This document shows, one piece after another, positions 1-8,003 of a stretch of DNA of 64,000 nucleotides. Both the position numbers and the translations under genes were made by a program. Origin of the DNA: Streptomyces misionensis (GTDB lineage Bacteria; Actinomycetota; Actinomycetes; Streptomycetales; Streptomycetaceae); contig NZ_FNTD01000004.1 of assembly GCF_900104815.1 (NCBI RefSeq), positions 124,001 through 188,000 on the forward strand. The letters run 5' to 3'. Below the pieces are notes generated by a model. That model was not told the origin of the DNA. It did not search any database and saw only the letters and a program-made list of their open reading frames with translations. The stretch's first letter is position 1; every line of letters starts with the position of its first letter.

Positions 1-761
1 TGACAGAGAGTCTTGAGTTTTCCGCCCTGCTGCACCTGCTCGATGAGCGGTCGGCCGCTTTCCGCAGTGCGGTTGCCGCCGCGCCCGGCCTCGACGCGCC
101 GGTGCCGTCCTGCCCCGAGTGGACGCTGTTCGACCTGGTGCGGCACCTGGGTACGGGCCAGCGCTGGTGGGCCGCGATCGTCGCCGCGGGCCCGGCCGAG
201 GCTCCGCCGGCCAAGGATGCCGCGGAGCCGCCGCGCGAACTCGAGGCGCTGCTGGCCTGGTACGCCGAGTCGAACGAGCTGCTGCTGAGTACGCTGCGCG
301 AGGCCGGACCGGACCGCGCGTGCTGGACCTGGTGGAGCGCCGGCGTGTCGCCGGCGAATGCCTGGGGCGTTGCCCGGCGCCGGGTGCACGAGGTGCTGGT
401 GCACACGTACGACGCCCAGCTCGCCGCAGGCGCCGTGCAGCCGATGCCGGCGGACGTCGCGATCGACGGCGTGGCCGAGTTCCTCGACACCTGCAACTCG
501 ACCCCGGCGGCCTGGCCGCACGAGGCCGCCACCATCCACTACCACGCCACCGAGGGCCGCTCCTGGCTCCTCACGCTGGACGACACCGGCGCCTGGCCCG
601 CGCCCCTCACGGACGACGCCGCGCCCGCCTCCGCTTCGGCCACGGGCACGGCCGAGCAACTGCTCCTCTTCGTCTGGGGCCGCCTCACGCTGAGCGACCT
701 GAAGGCGGAGGGCGACCAGCGGGTGTTCGAGCAGCTGATCGCCTGGGAGCCCGAGGAGTAG
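1..761 (+). CDS. Mycothiol-dependent maleylpyruvate isomerase-family protein (start codon clipped by window edge)
   Basis: The reading frame begins with TG at the first two bases followed by ACA GAG AGT, so only the first base of an ATG/GTG start is outside the window. The product is about 252 aa. The N-terminal half has the DinB/MDMPI-like helical-bundle pattern with the motif VPSCPEWTLFDLVRHLG, in which His is a typical metal ligand of the family, and a later histidine in RRVHEVLVHTYDAQLA. The C-terminal part resembles the small MDMPI C domain. Known members are mycothiol-dependent isomerases or transferases; the actual substrate cannot be told from sequence. It stands alone, followed by 238 bp without a gene. 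Confidence 0.8.
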   Translation, partial: TESLEFSALLHLLDERSAAFRSAVAAAPGLDAPVPSCPEWTLFDLVRHLGTGQRWWAAIVAAGPAEAPPAKDAAEPPRELEALLAWYAESNELLLSTLREAGPDRACWTWWSAGVSPANAWGVARRRVHEVLVHTYDAQLAAGAVQPMPADVAIDGVAEFLDTCNSTPAAWPHEAATIHYHATEGRSWLLTLDDTGAWPAPLTDDAAPASASATGTAEQLLLFVWGRLTLSDLKAEGDQRVFEQLIAWEPEE

Positions 762-851
762 CCAGTCGGCGGTCCCCCTGGCGCCTTGGCGCGTTCGGGG
801 CCGACGGCCTGGTCAACGGGTCGGTTCTGTTTGCCAGTTCCGCAAGTTCGA

Positions 852-868
852 TTGCTGGTTAACAGCAA
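852..868. promoter_or_regulatory. Inverted repeat TTGCTG-N5-CAGCAA
   Basis: Arms of six bases are perfectly complementary around GTTAA. The repeat lies between the isomerase-like gene and the ABM-domain gene, 132 bp before the latter's start. It could be an operator or a weak hairpin after the first gene; nothing else supports either reading. Confidence 0.25.
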
Positions 869-999
869 GTGCGCGCAGGCTGGGTTCAGACGGTGCCGGC
901 TCACCCCGTGGAGCCGGCACCCGGAGCACATGACCGACCGGGTCGTGACTCCCGGGGCGTCGGGAGTCGCGGTCCCCTTACAGGCAATGGAGGCGGCAG

Positions 1000-1308
1000 A
1001 TGGAAGATCGCCATGTCGTGATCATTCCGATCGAGATCGACGCGGAGAAGGAAAGCTCCTATCTCGACGCTTGGCAGGGCGCCGCGGAGCTGATGGCGGC
1101 GCAGCCCGGTTTCATCCGGACGTACATGTTCCGCACGACCGTTCCGGGGAGCAGGTTCCCTCTCGTCAACGTGGCGGAATGGGAGTCCGCCGCTCACTGG
1201 GAAGCGGCGATGAACGTCTGCCCGATGCTGGGGCAGCAGATGGCCGTCGCCCATGCCTCCAACTACAGGGCGATCCGGACGGTCCTGCCGCCGCACGGCA
1301 GCGGATGA
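1000..1308 (+). CDS. Antibiotic biosynthesis monooxygenase (ABM) domain protein
   Basis: A 102-aa protein with the dimeric alpha/beta ferredoxin-like fold signature of the ABM family: an N-terminal strand (VVIIPIEI), a helix rich in acidic and aromatic residues (SSYLDAWQGAAELMAAQPGF), and the strand FPLVNVAEWESAAHWEAA. A GGAGG ribosome site sits six bases before the ATG. Members include quinol-forming monooxygenases and stress or heme-degrading enzymes, often without cofactor. The length is normal for the family, but no substrate can be assigned. It is monocistronic, followed by a terminator-like hairpin. Confidence 0.8.
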   Translation: MEDRHVVIIPIEIDAEKESSYLDAWQGAAELMAAQPGFIRTYMFRTTVPGSRFPLVNVAEWESAAHWEAAMNVCPMLGQQMAVAHASNYRAIRTVLPPHGSG

Positions 1309-1347
1309 ACTCCGGCGGCGGACAGACGCCCGCCGACCCGTCTCCCA

Positions 1348-1371
1348 CCGCGGCACGTCGCCGTGCCGCGG
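1348..1371 (+). terminator. GC-rich hairpin terminator after the ABM gene
   Basis: Perfect 10-bp stem CCGCGGCACG/CGTGCCGCGG around TCGC, 39 bp after the ABM stop codon. There is no T-tract, which is usual for actinobacterial terminators. Confidence 0.55.
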
Positions 1372-1542
1372 ACGGCGGTGCGGTACCTGAGGGGTGACGG
1401 AGGCGGAGCCGGTCGATGGCCGTCGCGCGCGCTCGTCGGCGACAGCGTCCGGGCGCTGCGCGGGAACCGGCGGCCGTAGCGGTCCAGGATGTGCGACGAG
1501 ACCCGGCCGGGTTTCCGTGCCGAACGACCGTGGTGGGCGGGC

Positions 1543-2163
1543 TTACCGCGACGGCGTGTCCGGGCCCGCGCAGGCCGCGTGTTCCAGCAGCTCGCGGGCC
1601 CGGTCGAGGGCCTGTCCGAACGGGTCGGGGAAGACGCCCAGCCCGTGTGCGACCACCGCGCCCTCGTGCAGCAGCATCAGCGCTTGAGCCAGCCGGTCCG
1701 CGTCCGCCGGGTCGACGTCCCCCGCGAGCCGGGTGAACAGCGCGAGCATCCACTGCTTCTGCCCCGTGATGACCGGGTACGCCGGATGCGTCGGGTCCCC
1801 GATCTCCACATGCGCGTTGATCATGCCGCACCCTCTGGAGCCGTACTCCCCCGCCCATGCGCGCGCGGCCTGGAAGACGGCCAGGACCAGGGCCACCGGC
1901 GTCTGCCCCGCGGCCGCCTCCAGGTGCGAGCCGAGCAGTTCCCGCCAGCGTTCGTCACGTCGGGCCAAGTACTCCACGACGAGCTGCTCCTTCGAGCCGA
2001 ACCGGTCGTACAGCGTCTTCTTGGTCACTCCCGCCTCGGCGGCGATGAGGTCCACGCCCACGGCGTGGATGCCGCGCTCGTAGAACAACCGCTCGGCCGC
2101 GTCCACCACGCGTCGCGCGCCGGGCGTCATGCGGATGCGGTGCGGTACCGCCTCGGACTCCAT
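1543..2163 (-). CDS. TetR/AcrR family transcriptional repressor
   Basis: A 206-aa protein with an N-terminal helix-turn-helix (ARRVVDAAERLFYERGIHAVGV, then EAGVTKKTLYDRFGSKEQLV) and a helical ligand-binding C-terminal domain. The ATG at 2163 is chosen because the frame continues upstream through the operator region and into the divergent gene. It is divergent from an EamA exporter 54 bp away, with an inverted repeat in the gap, so it probably represses that exporter and itself in response to an unknown small molecule. Confidence 0.88.
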   Translation of the reverse strand: MESEAVPHRIRMTPGARRVVDAAERLFYERGIHAVGVDLIAAEAGVTKKTLYDRFGSKEQLVVEYLARRDERWRELLGSHLEAAAGQTPVALVLAVFQAARAWAGEYGSRGCGMINAHVEIGDPTHPAYPVITGQKQWMLALFTRLAGDVDPADADRLAQALMLLHEGAVVAHGLGVFPDPFGQALDRARELLEHAACAGPDTPSR

Positions 2164-2173
2164 GAACCCCGAG

Positions 2174-2189
2174 TATACCGATCTGTATA
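2174..2189. promoter_or_regulatory. Probable TetR operator (TATAC-N6-GTATA)
   Basis: Inverted repeat with perfect five-base arms in the 54-bp gap between the divergent TetR and EamA genes. The AT-rich arms stand out in this GC-rich DNA and probably overlap both promoters, as expected for an autoregulated TetR pair. Confidence 0.55.
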
Positions 2190-2217
2190 GTGGGCACCCG
2201 CCGGAGGTCCGTCGTCC

Positions 2218-3198
2218 GTGCCATCGCGAGTGTCCGCGGGATGTGGTCGAGTGAACGCCCTGCTGTCGGTCGTCTTCGTCCTGTGCTGGAGCTCCGGCTT
2301 CATCGGAGCGAAGCTCGGCGCGGGCACATCGACCGTGACCACGCTCCTGATGTGGCGGTTCCTGCCGCTCGCGCTGGTTCTCGTCGCCGCAGCGCCCTTC
2401 TCCCGGGCAGCGTGGCGCGGGCTGGGACCGCGCGACCTCGGCCGGCAGATCGCCGTCGGCGCGTTGTCGCAGAGCGGATACCTGCTCAGCGTCTACGCCG
2501 CCATCCAACTCGGCGTCTCCACCGGCACCACCGCCCTGATCGACGGCGTCCAGCCGCTTGTCGCCGGTGCGTTGGCCGGGCCCCTGCTGCGCCAGTACGT
2601 CTCACGCCGGCAATGGGCCGGACTGTGGCTGGGGCTCGCCGGGGTCGCCACGGTCACCTCCGCCGACGCGGCGGCGTCAGGCTCCGCGGTCGCCTGGTGG
2701 GCGTACCTCGTGCCCTTCCTGGGCATGCTGTCGCTGGTGGCGGCCACCCTTCTGGAGGGCCGCTCGCGCGTACCGGTCGCACCCCGGGCGGCGCTGACGA
2801 TCCACTGCGCGACCAGCGCGGTCCTCTTCTCCGGGCTGGCGGTCGGCACGGGTGCGGCCGTCCCGCCGGCCAACTTCTCGTTCTGGGCGGCGACCGCCTG
2901 GCTCGTCGTGCTCCCCACCTTCGGCGGGTACGGACTGTACTGGCTGATCCTGCGCCGCAGCGGCATCACTCAGGTCAACACCCTCATGTTCCTCATGGCC
3001 CCGGTCACAGCCCTGTGGGGCGCCCTGGCGTTCGGCGAGCCCTTCGGCGTACAGACCGCCCTCGGGCTGGCCGCCGGTCTCGCGGCTGTGGCCATCGTCA
3101 GCCACGGGACCGGCGCGCCCTCCGCTCCGCCCACCCGGCCCGCCGCCGACGGAGACGACCGGCTCCCCCGTGGTGTCGACGAGCGCGGCCACTCATGA
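2218..3198 (+). CDS. EamA/DMT-family permease (10-TM exporter)
   Basis: A 326-aa integral membrane protein with two EamA repeats, each with about five hydrophobic segments (for example VNALLSVVFVLCWSSGFIGA near the N-terminus and LGLAAGLAAVAIVSHG near the C-terminus). The GTG at 2218 is preceded by GGAGG ten bases upstream; a GTG at 2251 is an alternative that would remove 11 residues. The family exports amino acids, metabolites or drugs. The divergent TetR and shared operator suggest inducible efflux of a compound sensed by that regulator. Confidence 0.85.
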   Translation: MPSRVSAGCGRVNALLSVVFVLCWSSGFIGAKLGAGTSTVTTLLMWRFLPLALVLVAAAPFSRAAWRGLGPRDLGRQIAVGALSQSGYLLSVYAAIQLGVSTGTTALIDGVQPLVAGALAGPLLRQYVSRRQWAGLWLGLAGVATVTSADAAASGSAVAWWAYLVPFLGMLSLVAATLLEGRSRVPVAPRAALTIHCATSAVLFSGLAVGTGAAVPPANFSFWAATAWLVVLPTFGGYGLYWLILRRSGITQVNTLMFLMAPVTALWGALAFGEPFGVQTALGLAAGLAAVAIVSHGTGAPSAPPTRPAADGDDRLPRGVDERGHS

Positions 3199-3222
3199 GA
3201 CCGCGGATGCCGGAGCGGTCGG

Positions 3223-3657
3223 TCAGGAGGAGGCGGAGACGTGATCGCGATCTGCTGTCCGGCCGGCCCCGGACCATCGGCGGACGACCTCGATCAGCGA
3301 AGGTCCTCCGCGCAGGCACCACAGGGCGATGACGGGGTCGCAGATGGCGCAGCCCATGGACGAGTCGTGTGCGAAGTGCAGGATCGGCTGGCCCTTGAGC
3401 CAGTGGGCCACGTCCCAGGCGGTGTGCAGCAGCCAGCCGATGCCGATGAAGGTCCAGGACTCCAGCCCTCGGTAGGCGACGTAGGCCATGAGCGCGGTGA
3501 ACGGCACCTCCCACGGGCCGAAGCCGCCCCCGCTCAGATAGGCGGCTCCGGCCCCCGCCAGCATGATCGCGTTGAAGCGGCGCCGGTGCGGCTCCTTGAT
3601 CAGGGACATCAGCAGGCAGTAGGCGATGCCGACGAGGATCGGCGAGACGTAGATCAT
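3223..3657 (-). CDS. DUF6010 family membrane protein
   Basis: A 144-aa protein with about four hydrophobic segments and a conserved-looking central block containing the motif HTAWDVAHWLKG and the segment DSSMGCAICDPVIALW. I recognise it as a DUF6010-type protein; no biochemical role is known. Its ATG overlaps the stop of the upstream DUF3817-like gene (ATGA), so the two are translationally coupled. Confidence 0.7.
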   Translation of the reverse strand: MIYVSPILVGIAYCLLMSLIKEPHRRRFNAIMLAGAGAAYLSGGGFGPWEVPFTALMAYVAYRGLESWTFIGIGWLLHTAWDVAHWLKGQPILHFAHDSSMGCAICDPVIALWCLRGGPSLIEVVRRWSGAGRTADRDHVSASS

Positions 3658-3950
3658 GACGGAATGACTTCCTTCGGCTGGGCCCGGCCCGGATCGGCGG
3701 TGCCGAGCAGTCGCAGTGCGAGCAGCCCACCGGCCCCCGGCACGACGGCCAGGAACCTGGCGGCGGTCGTCGCCGCCTCCAGTCGCCAGGTCGCGATCAC
3801 GACGAACAGGTAGGCACAGCCGTGGGTGGGGCCCATCAGCGACGAGACGGGCTTGAGATGGACGGTGAACAGGTTGGCCAGCATGACGATCAGCGAGATC
3901 AGCTCGGCGTGAGCGGCGACGCGCACGTGGCGCGGAGGACGGAGGTACAT
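3654..3950 (-). CDS. DUF3817-like small membrane protein
   Basis: A 98-aa protein with the pattern of DUF3817 proteins: an N-terminal basic stretch, the segment AHAELISLIVMLANLF, the GPTHGCAYLFVV motif and a final hydrophobic helix. The ATG at 3950 follows two bases after the stop of a tiny open frame (3953-4057), so translation may be coupled to it. It overlaps the DUF6010 gene by four bases. Membrane location is likely; function unknown. Confidence 0.65.
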   Translation of the reverse strand: MYLRPPRHVRVAAHAELISLIVMLANLFTVHLKPVSSLMGPTHGCAYLFVVIATWRLEAATTAARFLAVVPGAGGLLALRLLGTADPGRAQPKEVIPS

Positions 3951-3952
3951 GG

Positions 3953-4057
3953 TCACAGCCCCGTGGTGGAGCCGGGACGGATGACCGGCAGTGCGGTCAC
4001 CGCGGCCCACGGCAGGTCGAAGAGGCCAGTGAGCGTGGCGAGTCGACCCGCTGCCAT
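3953..4057 (-). CDS. Possible 34-aa leader ORF upstream of the DUF3817-like gene
   Basis: An ATG-started frame of 34 codons (MAAGRLATLTGLFDLPW...) ends two bases before the DUF3817-like start. It overlaps, in another frame, a 28-codon frame that has a better ribosome site. It could be a leader peptide, the 3' half of a frameshifted 44-aa protein, or chance. There is no family match that I recognise. Confidence 0.25.
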   Translation of the reverse strand: MAAGRLATLTGLFDLPWAAVTALPVIRPGSTTGL

Positions 4058-4083
4058 TCGAACAGGGCGGTCTGGGTGTGCAT
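3997..4083 (-). CDS. Possible 28-aa ORF with good ribosome binding site
   Basis: ATG at 4083 preceded by AAGGA seven bases upstream, a better start signal than that of the gene it precedes. The frame (MHTQTALFEWQRVD...) stops after 28 codons. Joining it by a one-base shift to the overlapping 34-aa frame would give one roughly 44-aa peptide. Low confidence without comparative data. Confidence 0.25.
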   Translation of the reverse strand: MHTQTALFEWQRVDSPRSLASSTCRGPR

Positions 4084-4315
4084 CGATGTTCCTTCGGGAC
4101 CGATTTCCATGAACGCCCCGAAGTCAACCGGCTGCGACGGTGATCGCCCAGTGGCACCAATGACAGGTTTCAACGGGATACCGCCAACGGCCTTCTGCGG
4201 GCCCGGCCGCGATGACGTGGGACTGCCCCGGCTTCGGCCCCGCCGGCCGCCGGCACATCCTGGGTGGGTGTGACAGGACCACCAACCCGACCTTGCCCGC
4301 CGATACGTTGGCGGC

Positions 4316-5173
4316 ATGGACAACAACCGGCTGAGTGAGTTCCTGCGGGCCCGCCGCGCACTGGTGCGCCCCGAGGACCACGGAATGCCCGCCGGGGCCC
4401 GCCGTACTCCTGGCCTGCGCCGGGAGGAGGTCGCCGTCCTCGCCGGGGTGAGCACCGACTACTACGTACGGTTGGAACAGGGACGGGAACGCAACCCCTC
4501 CCCCCAGGTCCTGCGGGCCCTGGCGGCCGCACTCCTGCTGACGGACGAGGAAGCCGCCTACCTGCGCGCGGCGGTCGATCCGCCTCAGCGCTCGCGGTCC
4601 CGGCCCGCCCGGGAGTACGCCGGCCCGCAACTGGTGTCCTTGCTGGACGCCTGGGCGGACACCCCGGCTCTGGTCTACGGCCGGTACCTCGACCTGCTGG
4701 CCGTCAACTCCCTCGGCGAGGCCCTGTTCTCCTGGCTCGGCAGCCGGAGCAGTCTCATCACGGCCATGTTCCTCGACCCGGCGGCCCGGGACTTCTACCG
4801 CGACTGGGCCGTCGTGGCGCAGGGGTGCGTGGCCGCGCTGCGGGCCGCCAACCCCGCCCCCGACGACCAGCGGCTCCAGGAACTCGTCGGCGAACTGTCG
4901 GTGCGCAGCACCGATTTCGCACGCATGTGGGCGCGCCACGAGGTACGGGCCAAGACGGCCTCGGCCAAGCGGTTCCGGCATCCACTGGTCGGTGACCTCA
5001 CCCTGGACTTCGAGACCTTCTCCGTCCACAGCGCCCCCGGCCAGCACCTGGTGGTCTACCGGGCCGAACCCGGCAGCTCCGCGGCCCAGTCACTGAGCCT
5101 GCTGGACAGCCTCGCCCTCACCGAGATCCACGACGTTCAAGACGAAGGACACATCCCGCATGAACTCCCCTGA
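4316..5173 (+). CDS. XRE-family regulator with MmyB-like ligand-binding domain
   Basis: A 285-aa protein. Residues about 5-75 form a Cro/C1-type helix-turn-helix with the family signature RRTPGLRREEVAVLAGVS followed by DYYVRLEQGRERNPSPQVL. The rest matches the MmyB-like PAS-fold domain (LLDAWADTPALVYGRYLDLL, later DLTLDFETFSVHSAPGQHL), which binds fatty-acid-like ligands in characterised members. The stop lies inside the following SDR gene (14-bp overlap). This class usually sits beside the SDR gene it controls, so regulation of the downstream reductase is likely. Confidence 0.88.
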   Translation: MDNNRLSEFLRARRALVRPEDHGMPAGARRTPGLRREEVAVLAGVSTDYYVRLEQGRERNPSPQVLRALAAALLLTDEEAAYLRAAVDPPQRSRSRPAREYAGPQLVSLLDAWADTPALVYGRYLDLLAVNSLGEALFSWLGSRSSLITAMFLDPAARDFYRDWAVVAQGCVAALRAANPAPDDQRLQELVGELSVRSTDFARMWARHEVRAKTASAKRFRHPLVGDLTLDFETFSVHSAPGQHLVVYRAEPGSSAAQSLSLLDSLALTEIHDVQDEGHIPHELP

Positions 5174-6020
5174 CTCCCCCGTGTGGTTCATCACCGGCTG
5201 CTCCTCCGGCCTGGGCCGGGCACTCGCCCGCACCGTGCTGGAACAGGGGTGGCGGGCGGTGGTCACCGCCCGGGACGCCAACCAGGTCGCCGACGTGGTC
5301 GCCGGGCACGAGGAACGCGCCCTCGCCCTGGCGCTGGACGTCACCGACGCCGAGCAGATCACGAGGGCGGTCGCCCGGGCACAGACGGCGTTCGGACGGA
5401 TCGACGTCCTGGTCAACAATGCCGGTTACGGGTACCTCGCCGCCATCGAAGAGGGTGAGGACGACGAGGTCCGTGCCCTGTTCGACACCAATGTCTTCGG
5501 TCTGGTCGACACCACCAAGGCCGTCTTGCCCGGCATGCGAGCCCGTCGCCGCGGCCACATCGTGAACATGTCCTCCCTCGGCGGACTCGTCGGCTTCGGT
5601 GCCACCGGTTACTACCACGCCACCAAATTCGCCGTCGAAGGACTCTCCGAATCCCTGGCCGCCGAGGTCGCCCCCCTGGGCATCAACGTGACGATCGTCG
5701 AGCCCGCCGCGTTCCGCACCAACTGGTCCGGCCCTTCCATGCGCCAGTCCGCCGCGACCATCGACGACTACGCCCTCACCGCGGGCACCCGACGCGCCCA
5801 CACCCTGGCCACCTACGGCCACCAGCCCGGAGACCCCGCACGCGCGGCCCGGGCCGTCATCGACGCCGTCACAGCCGAGAAGCCCCCGCTGCGCCTGCTC
5901 CTGGGCAGGGCCGCGTACGACATCGCCACCGCCAAACTCGACTCCCTCAAGGCCGCCTTCGACGACTGGCGGGAGGTGACTGCCGGCGCCGACTTCCCGC
6001 CGCAGCAGACGGCAGACTGA
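5160..6020 (+). CDS. Short-chain dehydrogenase/reductase
   Basis: A 286-aa SDR. The cofactor motif is TGCSSGLG at residues 12-19, followed by DVTD and NNAGYG, the catalytic serine in NMSSLGG, and the YxxxK pair in YYHATK. The TGxxxGxG variant and length fit classical NADP(H)-preferring SDRs related to ketoreductases and oxidoreductases paired with MmyB-type regulators. Translation is coupled to the regulator gene by a 14-bp overlap. Substrate unknown. Confidence 0.88.
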   Translation: MNSPDSPVWFITGCSSGLGRALARTVLEQGWRAVVTARDANQVADVVAGHEERALALALDVTDAEQITRAVARAQTAFGRIDVLVNNAGYGYLAAIEEGEDDEVRALFDTNVFGLVDTTKAVLPGMRARRRGHIVNMSSLGGLVGFGATGYYHATKFAVEGLSESLAAEVAPLGINVTIVEPAAFRTNWSGPSMRQSAATIDDYALTAGTRRAHTLATYGHQPGDPARAARAVIDAVTAEKPPLRLLLGRAAYDIATAKLDSLKAAFDDWREVTAGADFPPQQTAD

Positions 6021-6139
6021 GGAGCCGTACCCCGACCGGTCACGGAATGTGCGGTTCGAACGGCTTCCTCCTTCTCCCTGGGCGCGGTACGAGGAGACCA
6101 GGCGGTGCGACGGCGGCCGCCGCCTCGTAGGCTGCCGCC

Positions 6140-6781
6140 ATGAACGAGACCAAGACCCCGACGCCCCGCGACGCCTTCGAGCTGCTGATGGCCGGCAACC
6201 AGCGCTTCGTCGCGGGCACCCCGGAGCACCCGAACCAGGACGCCGCCCGCCGCGCCGAGACCGCACCGTCCCAGCAGCCCTTCGCCGTGCTGTTCGGCTG
6301 TTCCGACTCCCGGCTGGCCGCCGAGATCATCTTCGACCGAGGTCTGGGCGACCTGTTCGTGGTGCGCACCGCCGGCCACGTCATGGGCCCGGAGGTGCTG
6401 GGCAGCATCGAGTTCGGCGTGGAGGTGCTGGGCTGCCCGCTGGTCGTGGTCCTCGGGCACGACTCGTGCGGCGCGGTCGGCGCGGCGTGCGCCGCGCTGG
6501 AGGACGGCGTGACGCCGGGCGGGTACGTCCGGGACGTCGTCGAACGGGTGACCCCCAGCGTGCTGGCCGCCCGGGCCGCCGGACGGGTCGAGCCGGAGGA
6601 GATCCTCGCCGAGCACATAAAGCACAGCGCCGACCTGCTGCTGGACCGCTCCCGGGTCCTCGCCGACAAGGTCGCCGCCGGCCAGACCGCCGTGGTGGGC
6701 CTGCGCTACCGCCTGGCCGACGGCAGTGCCCACCTCGTCGCCGCTCACGGCCTCGACGCGGGTGTGCCCACGGCGTCCTGA
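6140..6781 (+). CDS. Beta-class carbonic anhydrase
   Basis: A 213-aa cytosolic zinc enzyme interconverting CO2 and bicarbonate. The zinc ligands are visible: Cys54 in CSDSR (with Asp56 and Arg58 forming the catalytic dyad), His107 and Cys110 in GHDSCGAV. The RTAGHV segment is also typical. The length is normal. It is monocistronic with a weak ribosome site, 119 bp after the SDR gene. Confidence 0.93.
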   Translation: MNETKTPTPRDAFELLMAGNQRFVAGTPEHPNQDAARRAETAPSQQPFAVLFGCSDSRLAAEIIFDRGLGDLFVVRTAGHVMGPEVLGSIEFGVEVLGCPLVVVLGHDSCGAVGAACAALEDGVTPGGYVRDVVERVTPSVLAARAAGRVEPEEILAEHIKHSADLLLDRSRVLADKVAAGQTAVVGLRYRLADGSAHLVAAHGLDAGVPTAS

Positions 6782-6862
6782 CCGCCGCGGCGCGGCCCTC
6801 GGCGTGAGCCGCCGCACACGGCTCTCAGGAGACGGGAGGACCCGAGGGGTCCCCCGTACCGG

Positions 6863-7837
6863 TCACGCGAGGGTACGGGGCCCCGCGGCGCGGCGCAGCC
6901 GGTTGGCGATCGCCAGTCCCAGCCCCTCCTCCGCCGGCAAGGAGGCGACAATGAGGTCGCACCCCTGCTGGTCGAGTTCGCGCAGGAACCCGTACAGCTC
7001 GCGCGCGTAGTCGGCCGGGGACGCCGGGACGTCCACCACGGCGTGCGCCTTCACCGGGGTGCCGACGAGGGAGGGGGGAAGGAGGACGCCGACCTGGTGC
7101 CCCTGCTCCTGCGCGAGCCTCGCCTCGACGGCGACCTTCTCCGGCTCGACCAGGACGACCCGTGCGGACGGCGCGTAGTGCGACGGGTGCTGACCCGGCA
7201 CCCGGACCTGGCTCGTGGACGGGACCTCGACCGGATGCCCCAGCACCGCTTCGAGGTCCTCGCGGGTCACTCCCCCGGGCCGGAGGATGGCCGGGGCCTC
7301 ACCGGTGACGTCCACGATGGTCGACTCGACGCCGACCCCGCAGGGACCGCCGTCCAGCACGAAGTCGACGGCCTCCCCCAGCTCCGCCCGGACGTGACCG
7401 GCCGTGGTGGGGCTCACCGAGCCGAAGCGATTGGCGGACGGGGCGGTGACACCGCCGCCGAAGGCCGACAGCAGCGCGAGGGCGACCGGGTGGTCGGGGA
7501 CCCGCACGGCCACCGTCTCCAGGCCGCCCGTGGCTTCCAGGGGCACCCGCCGACCGCGCCGCAGGACCAGCGTGAGCGGCCCGGGCCAGAAGTGCTCGGC
7601 CAGCAGGCGCGCCGTCGCGGGCACGTCCTGTACCCAGTCGTCCAGGTGCTGCGCGCCACCGATGTGGACGATCAGCGGATGGGAGGGCGGACGTCCCTTG
7701 ACCTGGAAGATGCGTGAGACGGCGGCGGGGTCCTCGGCGTTGGCGCCCAGTCCGTAGACGGTTTCCGTCGGGAGGGCCACCAGACCGCCGGCGCGCAGCA
7801 CACCGGCCGCCTTCTCGATGTCACTGGTACTTGTCAT
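6863..7837 (-). CDS. L-threonylcarbamoyladenylate synthase (Sua5/YwlC type)
   Basis: A 324-aa enzyme that makes threonylcarbamoyl-AMP for the t6A37 modification of tRNAs. The N-terminal YrdC domain shows LPTETVYGLGANA, the KGRP motif, SHPLIVHI and TAPSANRFGSVSPT; a linker then leads to the C-terminal Sua5 domain (residues about 215-324, starting near PGQHPSHYAP). The ATG at 7837 has GGAG eight bases upstream. Two-domain length is typical of Sua5. This would be a second copy if the genome also has the usual one beside prfA/hemK, as Streptomyces normally does; that cannot be seen here. Confidence 0.9.
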   Translation of the reverse strand: MTSTSDIEKAAGVLRAGGLVALPTETVYGLGANAEDPAAVSRIFQVKGRPPSHPLIVHIGGAQHLDDWVQDVPATARLLAEHFWPGPLTLVLRRGRRVPLEATGGLETVAVRVPDHPVALALLSAFGGGVTAPSANRFGSVSPTTAGHVRAELGEAVDFVLDGGPCGVGVESTIVDVTGEAPAILRPGGVTREDLEAVLGHPVEVPSTSQVRVPGQHPSHYAPSARVVLVEPEKVAVEARLAQEQGHQVGVLLPPSLVGTPVKAHAVVDVPASPADYARELYGFLRELDQQGCDLIVASLPAEEGLGLAIANRLRRAAGPRTLA

Positions 7838-8003
7838 CACACTCCGAATTCTCTCACCGGCCCGCTCCCCTCCTCGACGACGCCCGCACCCCGGGCACCG
7901 CCCCGGCCCGGTGGCTGCGGCCGCCGGGCCGGGCCGGCTGCCGAGGACCCGCCCTAGCCGCCGTGGCGGAAGCCGTTCGCACCGCGGCCGGCGGGGCGGC
8001 CGG

